Of a stretch of 64,000 bases of DNA, positions 21,771-32,744 are shown in pieces. Location: NCBI GenBank assembly GCA_026874595.1, contig CM049307.1, positions 19,881,079-19,945,078 on the forward strand. Direction: 5' to 3'. The first letter of the stretch is position 1. The number at the start of each line of letters is the position of its first letter. Source of the DNA: Sipunculus nudus. Its lineage: Eukaryota > Annelida > Sipuncula > Golfingiida > Sipunculidae. Position numbers and translations under genes: made by a program. Under the pieces are notes generated by a model. The model saw nothing but the letters and a program-made list of their open reading frames with translations, had not been told where the DNA came from and made no database searches.

Positions 21771-24426
21771 CTACAGTTCGAATAGGAGATCGGTTGGGTG
21801 CTTGGGCCTCTTTCCTTGCCGGAATCGGTTGGCGATCCTTCCTAGGTGCTGTGATGACACAGGGTTCAGAACTCTGGGTCCTTCTGAAAATATATAATGA
21901 AATAATAAATTACATCAAAAACATATTGGCAGGCTATACTTGAACACAGACAATAATGAATATGTGTGATATCAAATTATTTCAATTACTATCGTATTGT
22001 CAATAAAATATTGCATTTACATCAATGTGCCCATTATGCATATGGCCCAAATATAATATAAAATGAAACGTTATTTAAAAGCGCTCCTTATTTAAGTACA
22101 TTCCCATTTAAAAAGTATTTAAGATTTTCTGACAGAGAACCATGTATACAAAAATATGTTTTTTTTTCTATCTTTATTGTGTTATACTTACCGAGTATCA
22201 CACTCTCGGCAATGGTGTAAGCTGACTTGAAAGGGTCAGCCAGCGCCTGGTCCTTCGCAGCTCGGACAGCTTTGACCTTAGTCGCCTTCCCTGTGGTAGG
22301 TGGGTGGCAATGATCCTGGGAAGTCCTCTGGAAAGGGGTGTCGGTTGTCTCTCTCACCATGGCATTGCAGAGTTCCACCGCAGGATTTCTTTGGGTGCAA
22401 CGCCATAACACCCCCGACTTCAGTCTTTTGAAGACACCGTAACAGTAGCTGAAAATTATTCACAAAATATTTATTTATCGATTACAAACATATTCCTACA
22501 GGATAGCCAGTACATGTCAATGGTTACATATGATGGCGCATGAGATATACAAATTATATAGAACAATAGCTGTCATACCATGAATGTTTAAACAGAAAAA
22601 ATGATATTAAATATGAGAGAGAAACTGTTTCAACTTTGCTTTAAATACATCGAGTGACATATGACTATGCATTTCAGCTGAAAATTTATTATTACCATTA
22701 TTAGAAATTCTCTTTTAAAAATAGAAAGTGCATTTATCATTTAAAATTTCATATCTTACCCATGCGAATCCACCAACAGGGGCTTCCCTCTCTTACTGCC
22801 CCGGGGTACTACCTCGTAGGTCACCTCTTCTTCCTCTTCAGTATCAGATGGAAGTCCTTCTTCTTCAAGTGAAGGTTCCTCAACAGAGGCGTCTGCAACG
22901 TGGTCATCGTGGTGCACTTCTGTATCCGACCAAGCTGTGTTCTCCAGCTGAAGTGCATGATTTCAAAAAAGCGCATTATTTAACACGAAAGCACATATTA
23001 CAGAAGCTATATATTCTATTACCTAATCTTCAATTTTTAATTAATTAGAGGAAAATATAGTAACACCTATTTCAAAAGATCGTTAACTATTAAGCACATG
23101 CATGTACAGGCGTATTGGGCGTATCTATTTCTTTATTTTCTTGTAAAATATCCAAGTTTGTAATGCAAATTGTATATCCTGATCTCATACCTTATTTATT
23201 ATCTAAACGATACATGACATAATAAAAATTTTTAATATAATTTAATATTCGGAAGGTAAATATATGATACTCACGTGGAATTGTCTTGGCATTTCCCATG
23301 CTCTCTCTGGTAGCTGAAGTATGGCCTCTGGCTGTGGTTCCTCTGCCTAAAAGATTACAAATAAAGTTAATTTGTTTAAAAAGAAGTTATATCTACACAT
23401 AAATATTTTAATGCATATTTAAAATCGGCTAACTCTGATAATCAAAATATAGCTTTATATCTTTAATTAAGATAGATAACACCTTATTTTTACAAATATT
23501 TAATGCAAGCTTTAAGTATATCCAAATGGTGACTCCCGTTAATGCTCGTTAATACGCTGTTATATATCAATAAAATTCTGCTATTTAAAATATGCATTCG
23601 GCACATTAATTCTTTATAATTAATTTATACAGATGTATAGATGAAACAGATATGACTATACTCACGGGCACCTGTGCATCAGGAGATACGGCATCTGTCA
23701 CCTCTGGCTGTGGTTCCTCTGCCTAAAAGATTACAAAGTTATTTTAAAGAAGTTATATCCACACGTAAATACAATTTAGAGAGATATTTTTACAAATATT
23801 TAATGCAAGCTTTTAGTATCCAAATGGTGACTACCGGCATTCGGCTCATTAAGTCTTTATAATATATTTATACTTTTGTATAGCTTAAACATATATGATT
23901 AAGATATATACAATTAAAATTATTTTTTTTATACATAAGACATGTCGACACAAATATTTTAATATAAAAATTGGTTAACTCCTATACATCAGTGGTATAT
24001 CTTTAAGGTCTTTTTAATTCTCTGTTTTATAGAACTATAAAATTCATATCGACGAACATTTCAGGGCTATTAAATATATGTTGTTACAGATATATGCCTT
24101 GTTATTTGTTATTATATTTGTTAATTCTTTTAAATGTAAAATACTAGTTATAATGATGTAATTATCGGATCGGATACCCGTAAATCTATCATTTAAATAC
24201 CAAATTATAAAAAAAAACTTACTTGTGTACTGCACTGTGCACAAATCCATGGAATGTCAATTCCTTGACGCACTGCCTCTCTGTATTCTCTCTGGGTGAT
24301 GCCGGTATCACAGGTCCTGTGCTGCCACTGGTGACAGCCATCGCACTCTACGGCTTGTTGTCTAGCAGTAACGGGTCTTCTGCAAAGTACACAAGGGTAC
24401 TGAACAATTCGCTGGCGTAGATCCAT
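21771..24426 (-). CDS. PHD + FLYWCH zinc-finger protein, six exons, 296 aa
   Basis: Predicted exons: 24426-24223, 23722-23666, 23346-23275, 22947-22760, 22448-22192 and 21883-21771 (stop TAG). Every intron is GT-AG with strong donors (GTAAGT, GTGAGT, GTAAGA) and all phases agree, giving one open frame. The ATG at 24426 sits in AGAATGG, a good start context. Residues 12-65 form a PHD-type C4HC3 finger (C12, C15, C28, C31, H36, C39, C62, C65, with W60). Residues 69-155 are acidic, with a repeated AEEPQPE. A FLYWCH finger follows at about 153-222 (RGKPLLV, YCYGVF, W189, C191, C201, H220, H222). The tail ends QGKRPKHPTDLLFEL. These domains normally precede a MULE transposase; here the frame ends before it. 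Likely DNA or chromatin binding. It lies wholly inside the transposon. Confidence 0.8.
23275..23722 (-). repeat. Tandem exon-intron duplication
   Basis: Exons 2 and 3 of the PHD-FLYWCH gene both start right after 'CTTTTAG' with codons for AEEPQPE. The adjoining intron sequence also matches ('aaagaagttatat', 'acaaatatttaatgcaagct', 'ccaaatggtgact'), with a spacing of about 380 bp. The exons diverge after the shared start but both stay in phase 0. Confidence 0.85.
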
Positions 24427-25157
24427 TCTCGGAAGACTCAATGATTATGTGCCCAGAAATACACGACCTTATATACTAATACGGTCCAAAGTTTATTTAA
24501 GAGTAATCATCTTTGATGTTTGGCATCAATGAATGCTTTGATTAGTACTCACTGAGACTGTGTAAACATGACCGTATTGGATGATGAGATGCTAATTACG
24601 GTTAAAATCAAAATAACACTGAGACATATAACATCTTAAACAGTCTTTTTTTTCTCTCATATATAATGTTACAAGTTAAGTTTATAAACTAATGAATTCG
24701 CACGTCTGAAATTTAAAAAATATAAAAATAACATTATTGCATGGCCTACCTGGAATTATACGTTGTCTACAAGATTGTATTTCTTCTTTGATTGCTGTCG
24801 TTCAAAATGATGCGAATGTGCAAGAAATGGGCATTAAACATAGGCCACAACAGTTATTATTTATTATGACATCATGGTGTGGCACGTCACGTTGACTCAA
24901 AAGTACCGTGGCACGTTTTAGCACTTCGAAAACAGTGAAAGTGTTTAATTTAATTTAACTCTTTCTCTCTCTCTCTCTCTCTCTCATATCGATTATAAAT
25001 AAACATTTTTTGGAAACGCGTGTACGATATGGTGCACTTAAAGAAAGTGTAAAGTGTAAGAGTGCTCAATAACTGACTCTTTTATACTCCCTTTCCCCCT
25101 TTCCTCTCTCTCTCTCTCATTCCCTCTCTCTCTCTCTCTCTCTCGTATATATATATA

Positions 25158-25224
<67 letters not shown>

Positions 25225-25890
25225 CATGTAATGGTCACAAGGTAGGGTTAAATGAAACACAAATTGAATAATGTATTTTATTCACCGAATTTTGGCATTC
25301 TAATTTAAAGAAAGTCAACTTAACAATTCAATATATATGTATATATGTATAAAACCTCCTTTTGAATTAAAAAAAAACTTCATTTTTTGTTCTTAATATT
25401 TTCTTATGATTGCATTTAAATTTAAGTAAAAATATAAGAAAATAAAAAATATATATATATTTACACATACAGGAAAAAAGTATATTAGATGAAGGAAAAG
25501 ACGATTGAACAATCAGATTATACAAACAAAATAAACCTTGTAACAGGTGGATTGCGATTAAAATAAATTCTGATTAAACGTGTATGATTCATATGGAAAA
25601 TGTTACGAAGAAGGTAAATACAGTTGGGCAGGGCACACACCAGAAAGTTTTTTTAAAGTGAAATCAAGTTATGCAGGGGATCAAAGTAACAGGATCAAAG
25701 GAGAGGATCCTTTGATTCATCATCACAGAAAGTCCCGCTGATTGATGAGCCGTAGCTGACATTGCTCAGCTAACCAAACACATCCATGAAACCATGCGAA
25801 ACATGGTTAGCTGTCACCCGGACACTGATTGGTTGACACAAACAGGCTCTGTAAAAGCAGTGCCTATTGGCCAATACCCCACCGAATTTT
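24427..25890. other. 5' flank of the PHD-FLYWCH gene, no ORF
   Basis: An AT-rich stretch with (CT)n at about 24964-24985 and 25105-25143 and long (TA)n at 25145-25220. Near the right end, 'gattggttgac' and 'tattggccaat' (about 25828-25875) are CCAAT-box-like. They lie far from the ATG, so any promoter role is unclear. Confidence 0.5.
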
Positions 25891-25966
25891 TGGTGACGAA
25901 GTGACCGTCCGTATCAGGCTAGTAATTGGTGACGAAACGACCGTGTTGACGAATCGACTGGTATTC
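25891..25966 (-). repeat. Right terminal inverted repeat with three boxes
   Basis: Boxes lie at 25891-25906 (TGGTGACGAAGTGACC), 25927-25942 (TGGTGACGAAACGACC) and 25944-25961 (decayed, TGTTGACGAATCGACTGG), all in the same orientation. The middle box perfectly matches the inner direct boxes of the left end. Confidence 0.85.
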
Positions 25967-26904
25967 CTAGGATTTTAGTAGGAACATTACACTCAGGTCT
26001 TTTGACTTCCTTGTTACTGACAGCAGCATAAAGTTAATTCTAACTCTGGAGAACTTTGGCCTGATCAGGTTGAATGTTTTGCTGAGCATTATCATCATTC
26101 CCTGATGATTTGCTTTTTTTGACGGGTGGTTCTTCCTCCAATGCACCATCATCCTCAGCATGCCATAAAATCAAGTAAGATTTCAGTTTTCACACTGAAG
26201 TACTTTTTTATATGATTGAGAAAATAGTCACAGGTGTGAGAACTCTTGTGGACTGGTTGTGAATCCTGTTGACTTTGGATTTTCTACATCGTACTAAAGA
26301 GAGATCCTAACTGTTTTTATGGCTGGGGTACTGGAAGTCAGCAGTGTGCTTGGCAAGCTGAGGGTTGCAGAGGGATTCTGTTTGGTCATAGCCCTTGCTG
26401 TCTTTTGCACATTTCAGTTGCCTTTAATTTTTGTCCCTGTATCAGGTTTTTATATGCACATAAACCACTGCATTTGAATGAACAGGTACATAAACATTTA
26501 ATACTTTGGTTTATACTTCATGTTTACATAAAACCCAGAAACATCCTCTGTTTGTGAGTTCCTTAGATACAGTGGTTTTGGGTAGACCACATGTTTCAGA
26601 CCTTGCAGCATCAGTTTGGGTGGTTTGTCTTTGTCACTTTGTTTTCAAACCTATACCTGTCAATATAAATAAGTTGCCCTTTTTCTACATCACAAAACGC
26701 AGCTCCTTCAATCATGGGAAGGTACACAATTGTACAGATATCAGGGTATCCATCCACTGTTAACCCTGTTACAAGGCACATCCCTTGTCTATTTGCAGTT
26801 ACACACTATTTGATCCTTGTGGCCATGAAAACATCATCAGATTTGTGAAGTTGTTAAGCCTGGCAAGCATCTGCACACCCAGGCAGTGGTGACAAGACTA
26901 CCAG

Positions 26905-27430
26905 GTCTCCATTAGGTCACTTTTAAACCTTTGGCGTCTGTGTTTCCAGCATACTGCCATGATGCCATGATCTTACACGTGTTCTTAAAATTGCAAGTTA
27001 TATGAGCCAGTCTCTTGAAAAAGTTGTGTCTGGCTTCAAACCTCAATGACAAAAGTCCAACAAGGTGACCAACTTTGCGTATACATCTGGGGTGGTGAGT
27101 CATATAGTGCTGTTTAGGCTTGACCGTTCAGAGAATAATCTGGTGTACAGCTGTTGGTAGTCAGCAATAAGAAACTGCAGATATTCTGCATGTAATACAA
27201 GAGGCAGTGTGTGGACAGACACCCTTCAAGCAGATCATGCATGACAACAGGTATTGAGTTGTGGGGAGCATGAAAATTTTAATTCATTCGGTGGGCATTC
27301 TCTGACTATGCCAGTGTAATAGGTTTGACTTGCATTCTTGATTACTTCTTGAACTTGTCTGGAATGAGTTTTTGTGTTTCTTGTTTCTTCAAAAAACAAA
27401 TGCTGCAATGCAAGCTTGTCTAACATTCAA
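26905..27430 (-). pseudogene. Fragment of an HDLLEG-motif repeat protein, copy 1
   Basis: In minus order: DKLALQHLFFEETRNTKTHS (about 27360-27426), RECPPNELKF (about 27275-27310), VVMHDLLEGC in a shifted frame (about 27225-27255), then TCNFKNTCKI preceded by SLRFEARHNFFKRLAH (about 26960-27040). The pair '(I/V)MHD(L/I)LEG' then 'RFEAKHxxFKxLA' occurs in a family of uncharacterised animal proteins found in many genomic copies. I cannot name the mobile class. Frameshifts and stops make it a remnant. A second copy is at 37670-38960. Confidence 0.5.
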
Positions 27431-27557
27431 AAACTGCAAGGGTTATTTGCAAAAAAGCTTTCGGTGAACTGAGACATTGAAAACTTCATTTTGAACATAG
27501 ATATCTATTCCAGTTTTAGCTTATTCTTTGCAAATCCACTATCATACAATGAAGCAG

Positions 27558-28509
27558 TTTTCAGCTCAGCTGACTGAAAGTTGTCTGTTCAATTGTGATC
27601 ACTCTTCTTCCGTCGTCCATCTGTTTGCCCGTCTATTTAACCATGCACAAATCATAATCACTGGACCTGGAATCTTCCAACCTGACATTCAGGGAGGTCC
27701 ATGAAAAATCTTGTTGGAAACCTGAAATTACATCTCTGTCACCCATATCTTCGGAGCTATGGGGCTCCTAAGTACCCCCAAAAATAACTAAAACTTGGAT
27801 ACAAAAGCTCCAGTATCTGAATAACTAATGCATTGATCACCATGATTTTTTGCATGCATTTTGTCCATGGAGTTTTACTTCAGTTCCTGCAGACTGGTGG
27901 CCCCACTTGTATTTTTTCAAATTTTACGAATTTTCTAATATTCTAACTTGACATTCAGGGAGGTCTATGAAAAATCTCATCAGAAACCTGAACTTAGGTC
28001 ATGGGGAGCTATGTTCTGCAAGATATGTTAAAGAACATGATTTGAGCATTTAACAAGACACATTTACATGATTGGTTAGTCGGACCTAGAAACCTTTAAT
28101 GTGATTAAGATCGAGAGAGTTCCCTGTAAAATTATTTTGGAAAGCAGAAATTATGTCACTGTGACCTATATTCTGCAGGCTTTGTAAAAGAGCATTTTAA
28201 CATTCTATTTTTCAGGTGAGCACAAATGGTGGCACCTGGATGTAGAAAAAGGTCACTGTACTCTATATCTAAGGTCTGATTGGCAAAATGCATGATTTTG
28301 AGCTCTCTGAAGGTCATATTTCCCATTGTTCAAAGTTCCTTGTTGTATTCAGAAATTATGTCTGGACAGTTATTATCAAAACAAAAATTGTAAATGCTTG
28401 ATGTGGAAACTTTTTTTCATTGTATCCTGGTAGGTCCTTGGTAAATCTCCTTGCATACCAAAAAGCATACAGGTCAGCTGAGTGTCATGACCCATGGGTC
28501 ACTTGTTAA
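27558..28509 (+). mobile_element. A-family element, 0.95-kb complete-looking copy
   Basis: The left end, TTTTCAGCTCAGCTGACTGA, is followed by a CCGTCGTCC stretch. The body has A-family phrases (TGGACCTGGAATCTTCC, a decayed GGTGGCGCC at about 27896). The right end is AGGTCAGCTGAGTGTCATGA then CCCATGGGTCACTTGTT. It has only about 1.5 body units, so it differs from the expanded copies. No coding capacity. Confidence 0.75.
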
Positions 28510-28564
28510 TATTAGTATTACTTTCAATCTTTTGTATGGTAAACTTGTAACAACTGGCTCTAAC

Positions 28565-29185
28565 TTTGGTACAGGGTTGCTTACCATGAGAAAATGACCC
28601 TGTTTGATATTACTGATTTATTTCAGACATATCGGAAGTAAACCATCAACTGAAATGACATGAAATTAAAATACACTAAACAAAGGCATTAGCCCATGTG
28701 ACATATTTGCAAGTTTTGACACACCTACAAATTCTTACTCCATGTAACATAATATCTAACATATAAGTTTGAAGTTATATATTTTTTTTCTCAGTTCTTC
28801 AGTTATCACTGTTCCAGTAAATGAGCATATAAATAATGGTTAAGCTTTCTTGATGCATCAGGATCCTGATTTACACAGTTATTGACCAGTTTCATACCCT
28901 ATATGTGAAAGACAACAATGAATATATATACCAAAAAAAAGAGATATGAAGTAATATAAGCTAGGTTCATTACAGAAAGCAATAACCTGTATCAAATACA
29001 CATATGGACACCTATAAACAAAGCATTTATATTCTACCCACTTATATGTTGGGACAAAATACAATAAATTAATGATAAAAACTGACAAACTCTGGCCATC
29101 TATCTGAAGGTTTCATGCAGCAAACTGCACATCAAGGAACCATCTTATGCTTCTGAACATCATTCTGAACAACATAGGATGGATC
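28565..29185. repeat. 600-bp direct repeat, copy 1
   Basis: Ordered similarity to 32745-33345 over about 600 bp, including 'ccatgagaaaatgac', 'gtaaaccatcaactgaaatg' and 'gaacatcat' near the end. The copies are about 4.2 kb apart on the same strand and flank the YqaJ fragment and the B element. They could be two copies of one transposon region or a segmental duplication. Confidence 0.8.
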
Positions 29186-29319
29186 ATAGACAGTTGTTAG
29201 TCATAAATTCAATTCTTAGGCAAATGTCTTGCTTACACCTTCCTTCTGGTACTATCCTCTAAGAGTGATAATCATTTGTTGCATGAACAAAAAAAATCAC
29301 ACTACAATGCACCAGTCAT

Positions 29320-29870
29320 TGTTTTACAAACCTGTTTTAAATTTGAGGCTGTAATCCTCTTTGCTCTAAGAGTATGCCAGGTAGTGTTTTTGCTGTGGTC
29401 TCTTGTCATCCCCTCATAATCCATTGCCTGCTCCTGTGTTACACTGACACCACGAAACAAACAGTCACACTAGTATGACAGAGGACCATGAAATGTCGAC
29501 TCTACCACAGTCAACATGAATGATGGCGGTGGCGCCACACCTTGAATCACAATGTTATCATTCGTTTCAGAGATACCTGTTGGAAGTTGGTATGATAACA
29601 GGCTACCTCTGGGGACTTTACCAAACACTTGTTTCACAAGTTTGGTATACTTCCTGAACTGGTGGCCAGACCTGTACAGATTTAGGGAACAGGACTCATA
29701 TTTGCCATAAAAGGCACCATCATATGGTCAAGTGGGATTTCCAAAAGTTCACCCATCACTGCTTTATACACAGTTGACTGCACACCATCTGTTCTCTTCT
29801 GCCCACTTTTCTTAGCTCCTTGCACAGTCATGTCTGATCACTTGCTCATCTTGGGGGTCATTACATTCAG
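29320..29870 (-). pseudogene. YqaJ-type nuclease/recombinase fragment
   Basis: The YqaJ domain is a phage-lambda-exonuclease-like nuclease fold found in viral recombinases and in multicopy animal proteins. On the minus strand: KKSGQKRTDGVQSTVYKAVM (about 29775-29835), then KLVKQVFGKVPRGSLLSYQL (about 29595-29655), then RGVSVTQEQAMDYEGMTRDH and WHTLRAKRITASNLKQV (about 29335-29445). The 'W..LR..RITAS.F..V' block is the start of the domain. An in-frame stop lies at about 29472 and a frame change near 29680. A donor (CAG/GTTTGT) follows, so the catalytic part would be in a further exon, which I could not find. Confidence 0.6.
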
Positions 29871-30697
29871 GGGTCTATAAACCTGTGCACCTGTAGTTTG
29901 TTGAAGTTTACACCACTCCTTCACCTCCTCAACATTAGCCTGTTTGATATCCCAACAACTAGAGCATTGATGGTATCCTGTTGCCCATGTTTCAGCCACA
30001 GTGCCATCATTTTCCTTCTAACTCCTATGATAATAACATTGTTACTGGTTCATCTATGGAAACAAGTGTCTAGGAGCATGTATGATCTCCCAAAATCTGG
30101 AAGATGTGAGTTGCAATTCTCTTTCATTTAACCATTCCATGTTCATTCCCTGACCCCTGGTTGACACCCTGATGTTAACAAGTCCTTTGGGCTAACCTGC
30201 AAGTAAAATCAGTAAACAAATTAAGGGATTGGATTTTTTTCACAGCGGGGAATGGATTAGTTTCCATGGATCTTAGCTGACAAATCAGAGAGTGTCATGT
30301 CTTCTGCCAGGCTGTAGACTTTCTGAAGCTGTTAGCTGCATGTTCCTTTTTTGTCTTTCCAGTATTATTCATATTACCAGTAAGAATTTCAAGAAAACTC
30401 TTTTTGTCAATAACACTTTGTCTTTTTGGCCAGGCTTTTTTCCAGAAACAAATTCTGTATTAAGTTCTTTCCTGACCCTCATGTAGCTGGCATGAAGCTC
30501 TGAAACTGGGTGATGACAAATATTATTTTTAAAAGTGATTTTGAAAGTGCAAAGCTTAGACACCTTAAGTTTTGATTTCATTGGACAACTTCTGCTTATG
30601 CAGTAATTGTAAAATATGGAAATTTATTACACTTTTGAAGTAATGTACATTGTTGAATTGAATGACCATTAAAACAGAAACTACAAACTTCATTAAG

Positions 30698-31066
30698 CTA
30701 CCTATCTGCAACACTGGTTGCCAGATTCCTGGCTGGATCACGGACACTACAAAGCATTTCCCACTCTCCTGGTGTTATAGAAAAGGAACTGTATGTATTA
30801 AGTGTTAGCTCATAAACACTGTTACTTGGCACACGCATATCTATCATATTTTCAGTTGTTTCTTGCCACCTTTCATCTATCATTTCATCTGCACCTTCTT
30901 CTTGGCCTGTATCACTACTATAAAGATCATCAGCTTTCAGGGTCTTATTCAGCAGTATCCTGACATTGCTTGTCTCTGAATAAGTATGATCCTTAACATC
31001 ATTGCTTGCATGCTGTGAACATTCACCTATCAAGATGCCGGATTCTAACTCAGAATTAAGATTCAA
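30698..31066 (-). CDS. Unrecognised 122-aa open frame, possible exon
   Basis: The minus frame starts at an ATG (31066) and runs 122 residues, acidic and Ser/Thr-rich (TGQEEGADEMIDERW in the middle), ending SVADR and stop. A plausible donor (GATAG/GTAGCT) lies at its end. It sits just left of the B element at 31074 and upstream, in minus sense, of the YqaJ fragment, so it could be the 5' exon of the same decayed gene. No domain recognised. Confidence 0.25.
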   Translation of the reverse strand: MNLNSELESGILIGECSQHASNDVKDHTYSETSNVRILLNKTLKADDLYSSDTGQEEGADEMIDERWQETTENMIDMRVPSNSVYELTLNTYSSFSITPGEWEMLCSVRDPARNLATSVADR

Positions 31067-31073
31067 AGAGGAA

Positions 31074-32659
31074 CTAGAATACGGGTAGTCGACAAGCGAC
31101 TACTTGTATCCGCCTAAATCAGAGTGGAACGGGTGAAGTGTTGCATATTAGCATGGATATTTTATCCCATGGCAGACAAACAGATGGGAGCTGTGCAAAC
31201 ATGGCTGCAGGTGGCGCCACCAGTTTTACGTATGATAAAGAGCTATGTGAGATTTATACACATGCAAAATTTTGGCCCAATCGGTCAAATGGTTCCCTAG
31301 ATATGAGCTTGGATGTCTGCAGCGTAAACTTGATTGTAGGTGGCGCCACCTGTCATAAAATCAGAAAAGCTATCCAGGATGTATAAGCATGCCGAATTTC
31401 AGGTGAATTAGTCAAACCACTGCAGAAATATGAGTGATTTTAACCCAAGGCAGACGAACAGATGGACACTGTGCAAACATGGTTGCAGGTGGTGCCACCA
31501 TTTTCGGTGTATGTTATAAAGCTCTCCAAGGGCTACATTTGTGCAAAAAAATTTTCCTGATCGGTCAAACGGTTCCTGAGATATGAGCTTGGATGTCTGC
31601 AGCGTAAACGTGAATGTAGGTGGCGCCACCTGTCATAAAATCAGAAAAGCAATCCAGGATGTATACGCATGCTAAATTTCAGGTGAATTAGTCAAGTCAC
31701 TGCAGATATATGAGTGATTTTAACCCAAGGCAGACAAACAGATGGACACTGTGCAAACATGGTTGCAGGTAGCGCCACCATTTTTGGTGTATGTTATAAA
31801 GCTCTCCAAGGGCTACATTTGTGCAAAAGAATTTTCCTGATCGGTCAAACGGTTCCCGAGATATGACTTTTGATGTCTGCAGCGTAAACGTGAATGTAGG
31901 TGGCGCCACCTGTCATAAAATCAGAAAAGCTATCCAGGATGTATACGCATGCCCAATTTCAGGTGAATTAGTCAAGTCACTGCAGAGATGTGAGTGATTT
32001 TAACCCAAGGCAGACGAACAGATGGACACTGTGCAAACATGGTTGCAGGTGGCGCCACCATTTTTGGTGTATGTTATAAAGCTCTCCAAGGGCTACATTT
32101 GTGCAAAAGAATTTTCCTGATCGGTCAAACGGTTCCCGAGATATGAGCTTGGATGTCTGCAGCGTAAACGTGAATGTAGGTGGCGCCACCTGTCATAAAA
32201 TCAGAAAAGCTATCCAGGATGTTTACGCATGCCCAATTTCAGGTGAATTAGTCAAGTCACTGCAGAGATATGAGTGATTTTAACCCAAGGCAGACGAACA
32301 GATGGACACTGTGCAAACATGGTTGCAGGTGGCGCCACCATTTTTGGTGTATGTTATAAAGCTCTCCGAGGGCTAAATTTGTGCAAAAAAATTTTCCTGA
32401 TCGGTCAAACGGTTCCTGAGATATGTGGGTTTATGTGTGGAAACAGACGCACAAACGGACGCAGAGCGCAAAGGAGAGGTCAGAGGTCAAAACAAAATCG
32501 GGGCGCAGCAGTTCACATGTGACCCGAACATAATCCTGGGTTTGGGAAAATTCCGCCCAGCGGTTACGGAGGAGTTCTCCGGACACCTACGCGGCCGCGG
32601 CGGCGGCGGCGGCCAGCTGAAAACATAGTATCCGCAAAACTCTGTTTTGGTGGATACAA
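31074..32659 (+). mobile_element. B-family hairpin-ended element with a 280-bp tandem centre
   Basis: The left end is CTAGAATACGGGTAGTCGAC followed by AAGCGACTACTTGTATCCGC. GTAGTCG and CGACTAC form a hairpin. The right end is a hairpin, GTATCCGCAAAAC-TCT-GTTTTGGTGGATAC (32628-32657). The left-end TTGTATCCGCC is inverted at the right end, so the element also has short inverted repeats. The centre is a tandem array of 280-bp units. A (GGC)n run with a NotI-like GCGGCCGC (32590-32613) precedes the right end. No ORF encodes a transposase. Same plan as family C, so a Helentron-like non-autonomous element is the best guess. Confidence 0.7.
31431..32420. repeat. 280-bp tandem repeat, about 3.5 units, two palindromes per unit
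   Basis: 'tgagtgattttaacccaagg' recurs at 31431, 31711, 31991 and 32271, exactly 280 bp apart. Each unit has GGTGGCGCCACC (or one-base variants) after 'ttgca' and again after 'aatgta'. Units are nearly identical, so expansion or homogenisation is recent. A more diverged first unit covers 31140-31430. Repeated minus-strand frames (MAPPTFTFTLQTSK...) come from the unit and are not genes. Confidence 0.95.
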
Positions 32660-32744
32660 TTATTCATGGTGTTTGTTTGCACAGAAGAGATTGGATACTG
32701 TATGTTGTCTTGGTGTTGTAATATGCCAATATTTGACTCTGTAC

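Larger units (their letters stand above)
21530..25966 (-). mobile_element. 4.4-kb DNA transposon with TIRs, carrying a PHD-FLYWCH gene
   Basis: The left end begins GGTCACCGGTCGTTTCGTCA. The right end, reverse-complemented, begins GAATACCAGTCGATTCGTCA, and both continue ACGGTCGTTTCGTCACCA. CTAGGATT flanks both ends (21522-21529 and 25967-25974), an 8-bp target duplication (9 bp if one mismatch is allowed). The interior holds one six-exon minus-strand gene (21771-24426) and about 1.4 kb of AT-rich sequence. No transposase core (MULE, hAT or other) is readable. The N-terminal PHD-plus-FLYWCH architecture resembles animal Mutator-like transposases, which duplicate about 9 bp, so an internally truncated MULE is the favoured identity. 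That is inference. Confidence 0.8.
21337..26161 (-). pseudogene. Unrecognised ORF split by the 21530-25966 transposon
   Basis: Right of the transposon a minus frame runs from about 26161 (ALEEEPPVKKSKSSGNDD, two stops, then AAVSNKEVKRPECNVPTKIL). Left of it the frame continues as ENIPGVYSIWDTRSTQAKAC to a stop at 21337-21339. Removing the transposon and one copy of the duplicated CTAGGATT joins the two in the same frame, so the element landed in coding-type sequence. The protein is acidic/Lys-rich, then Cys-containing. I do not recognise it. Stops upstream show it is not a working gene. Confidence 0.45.

Noticed and set aside
31408-32189. Three near-identical 70-73-codon minus-strand frames
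   Set aside because: They repeat with the 280-bp satellite unit and have no independent coding evidence.
31431-32420. Regular spacing resembling a CRISPR array
   Set aside because: Whole 280-bp units repeat without unique spacers, and the sequence is eukaryotic.
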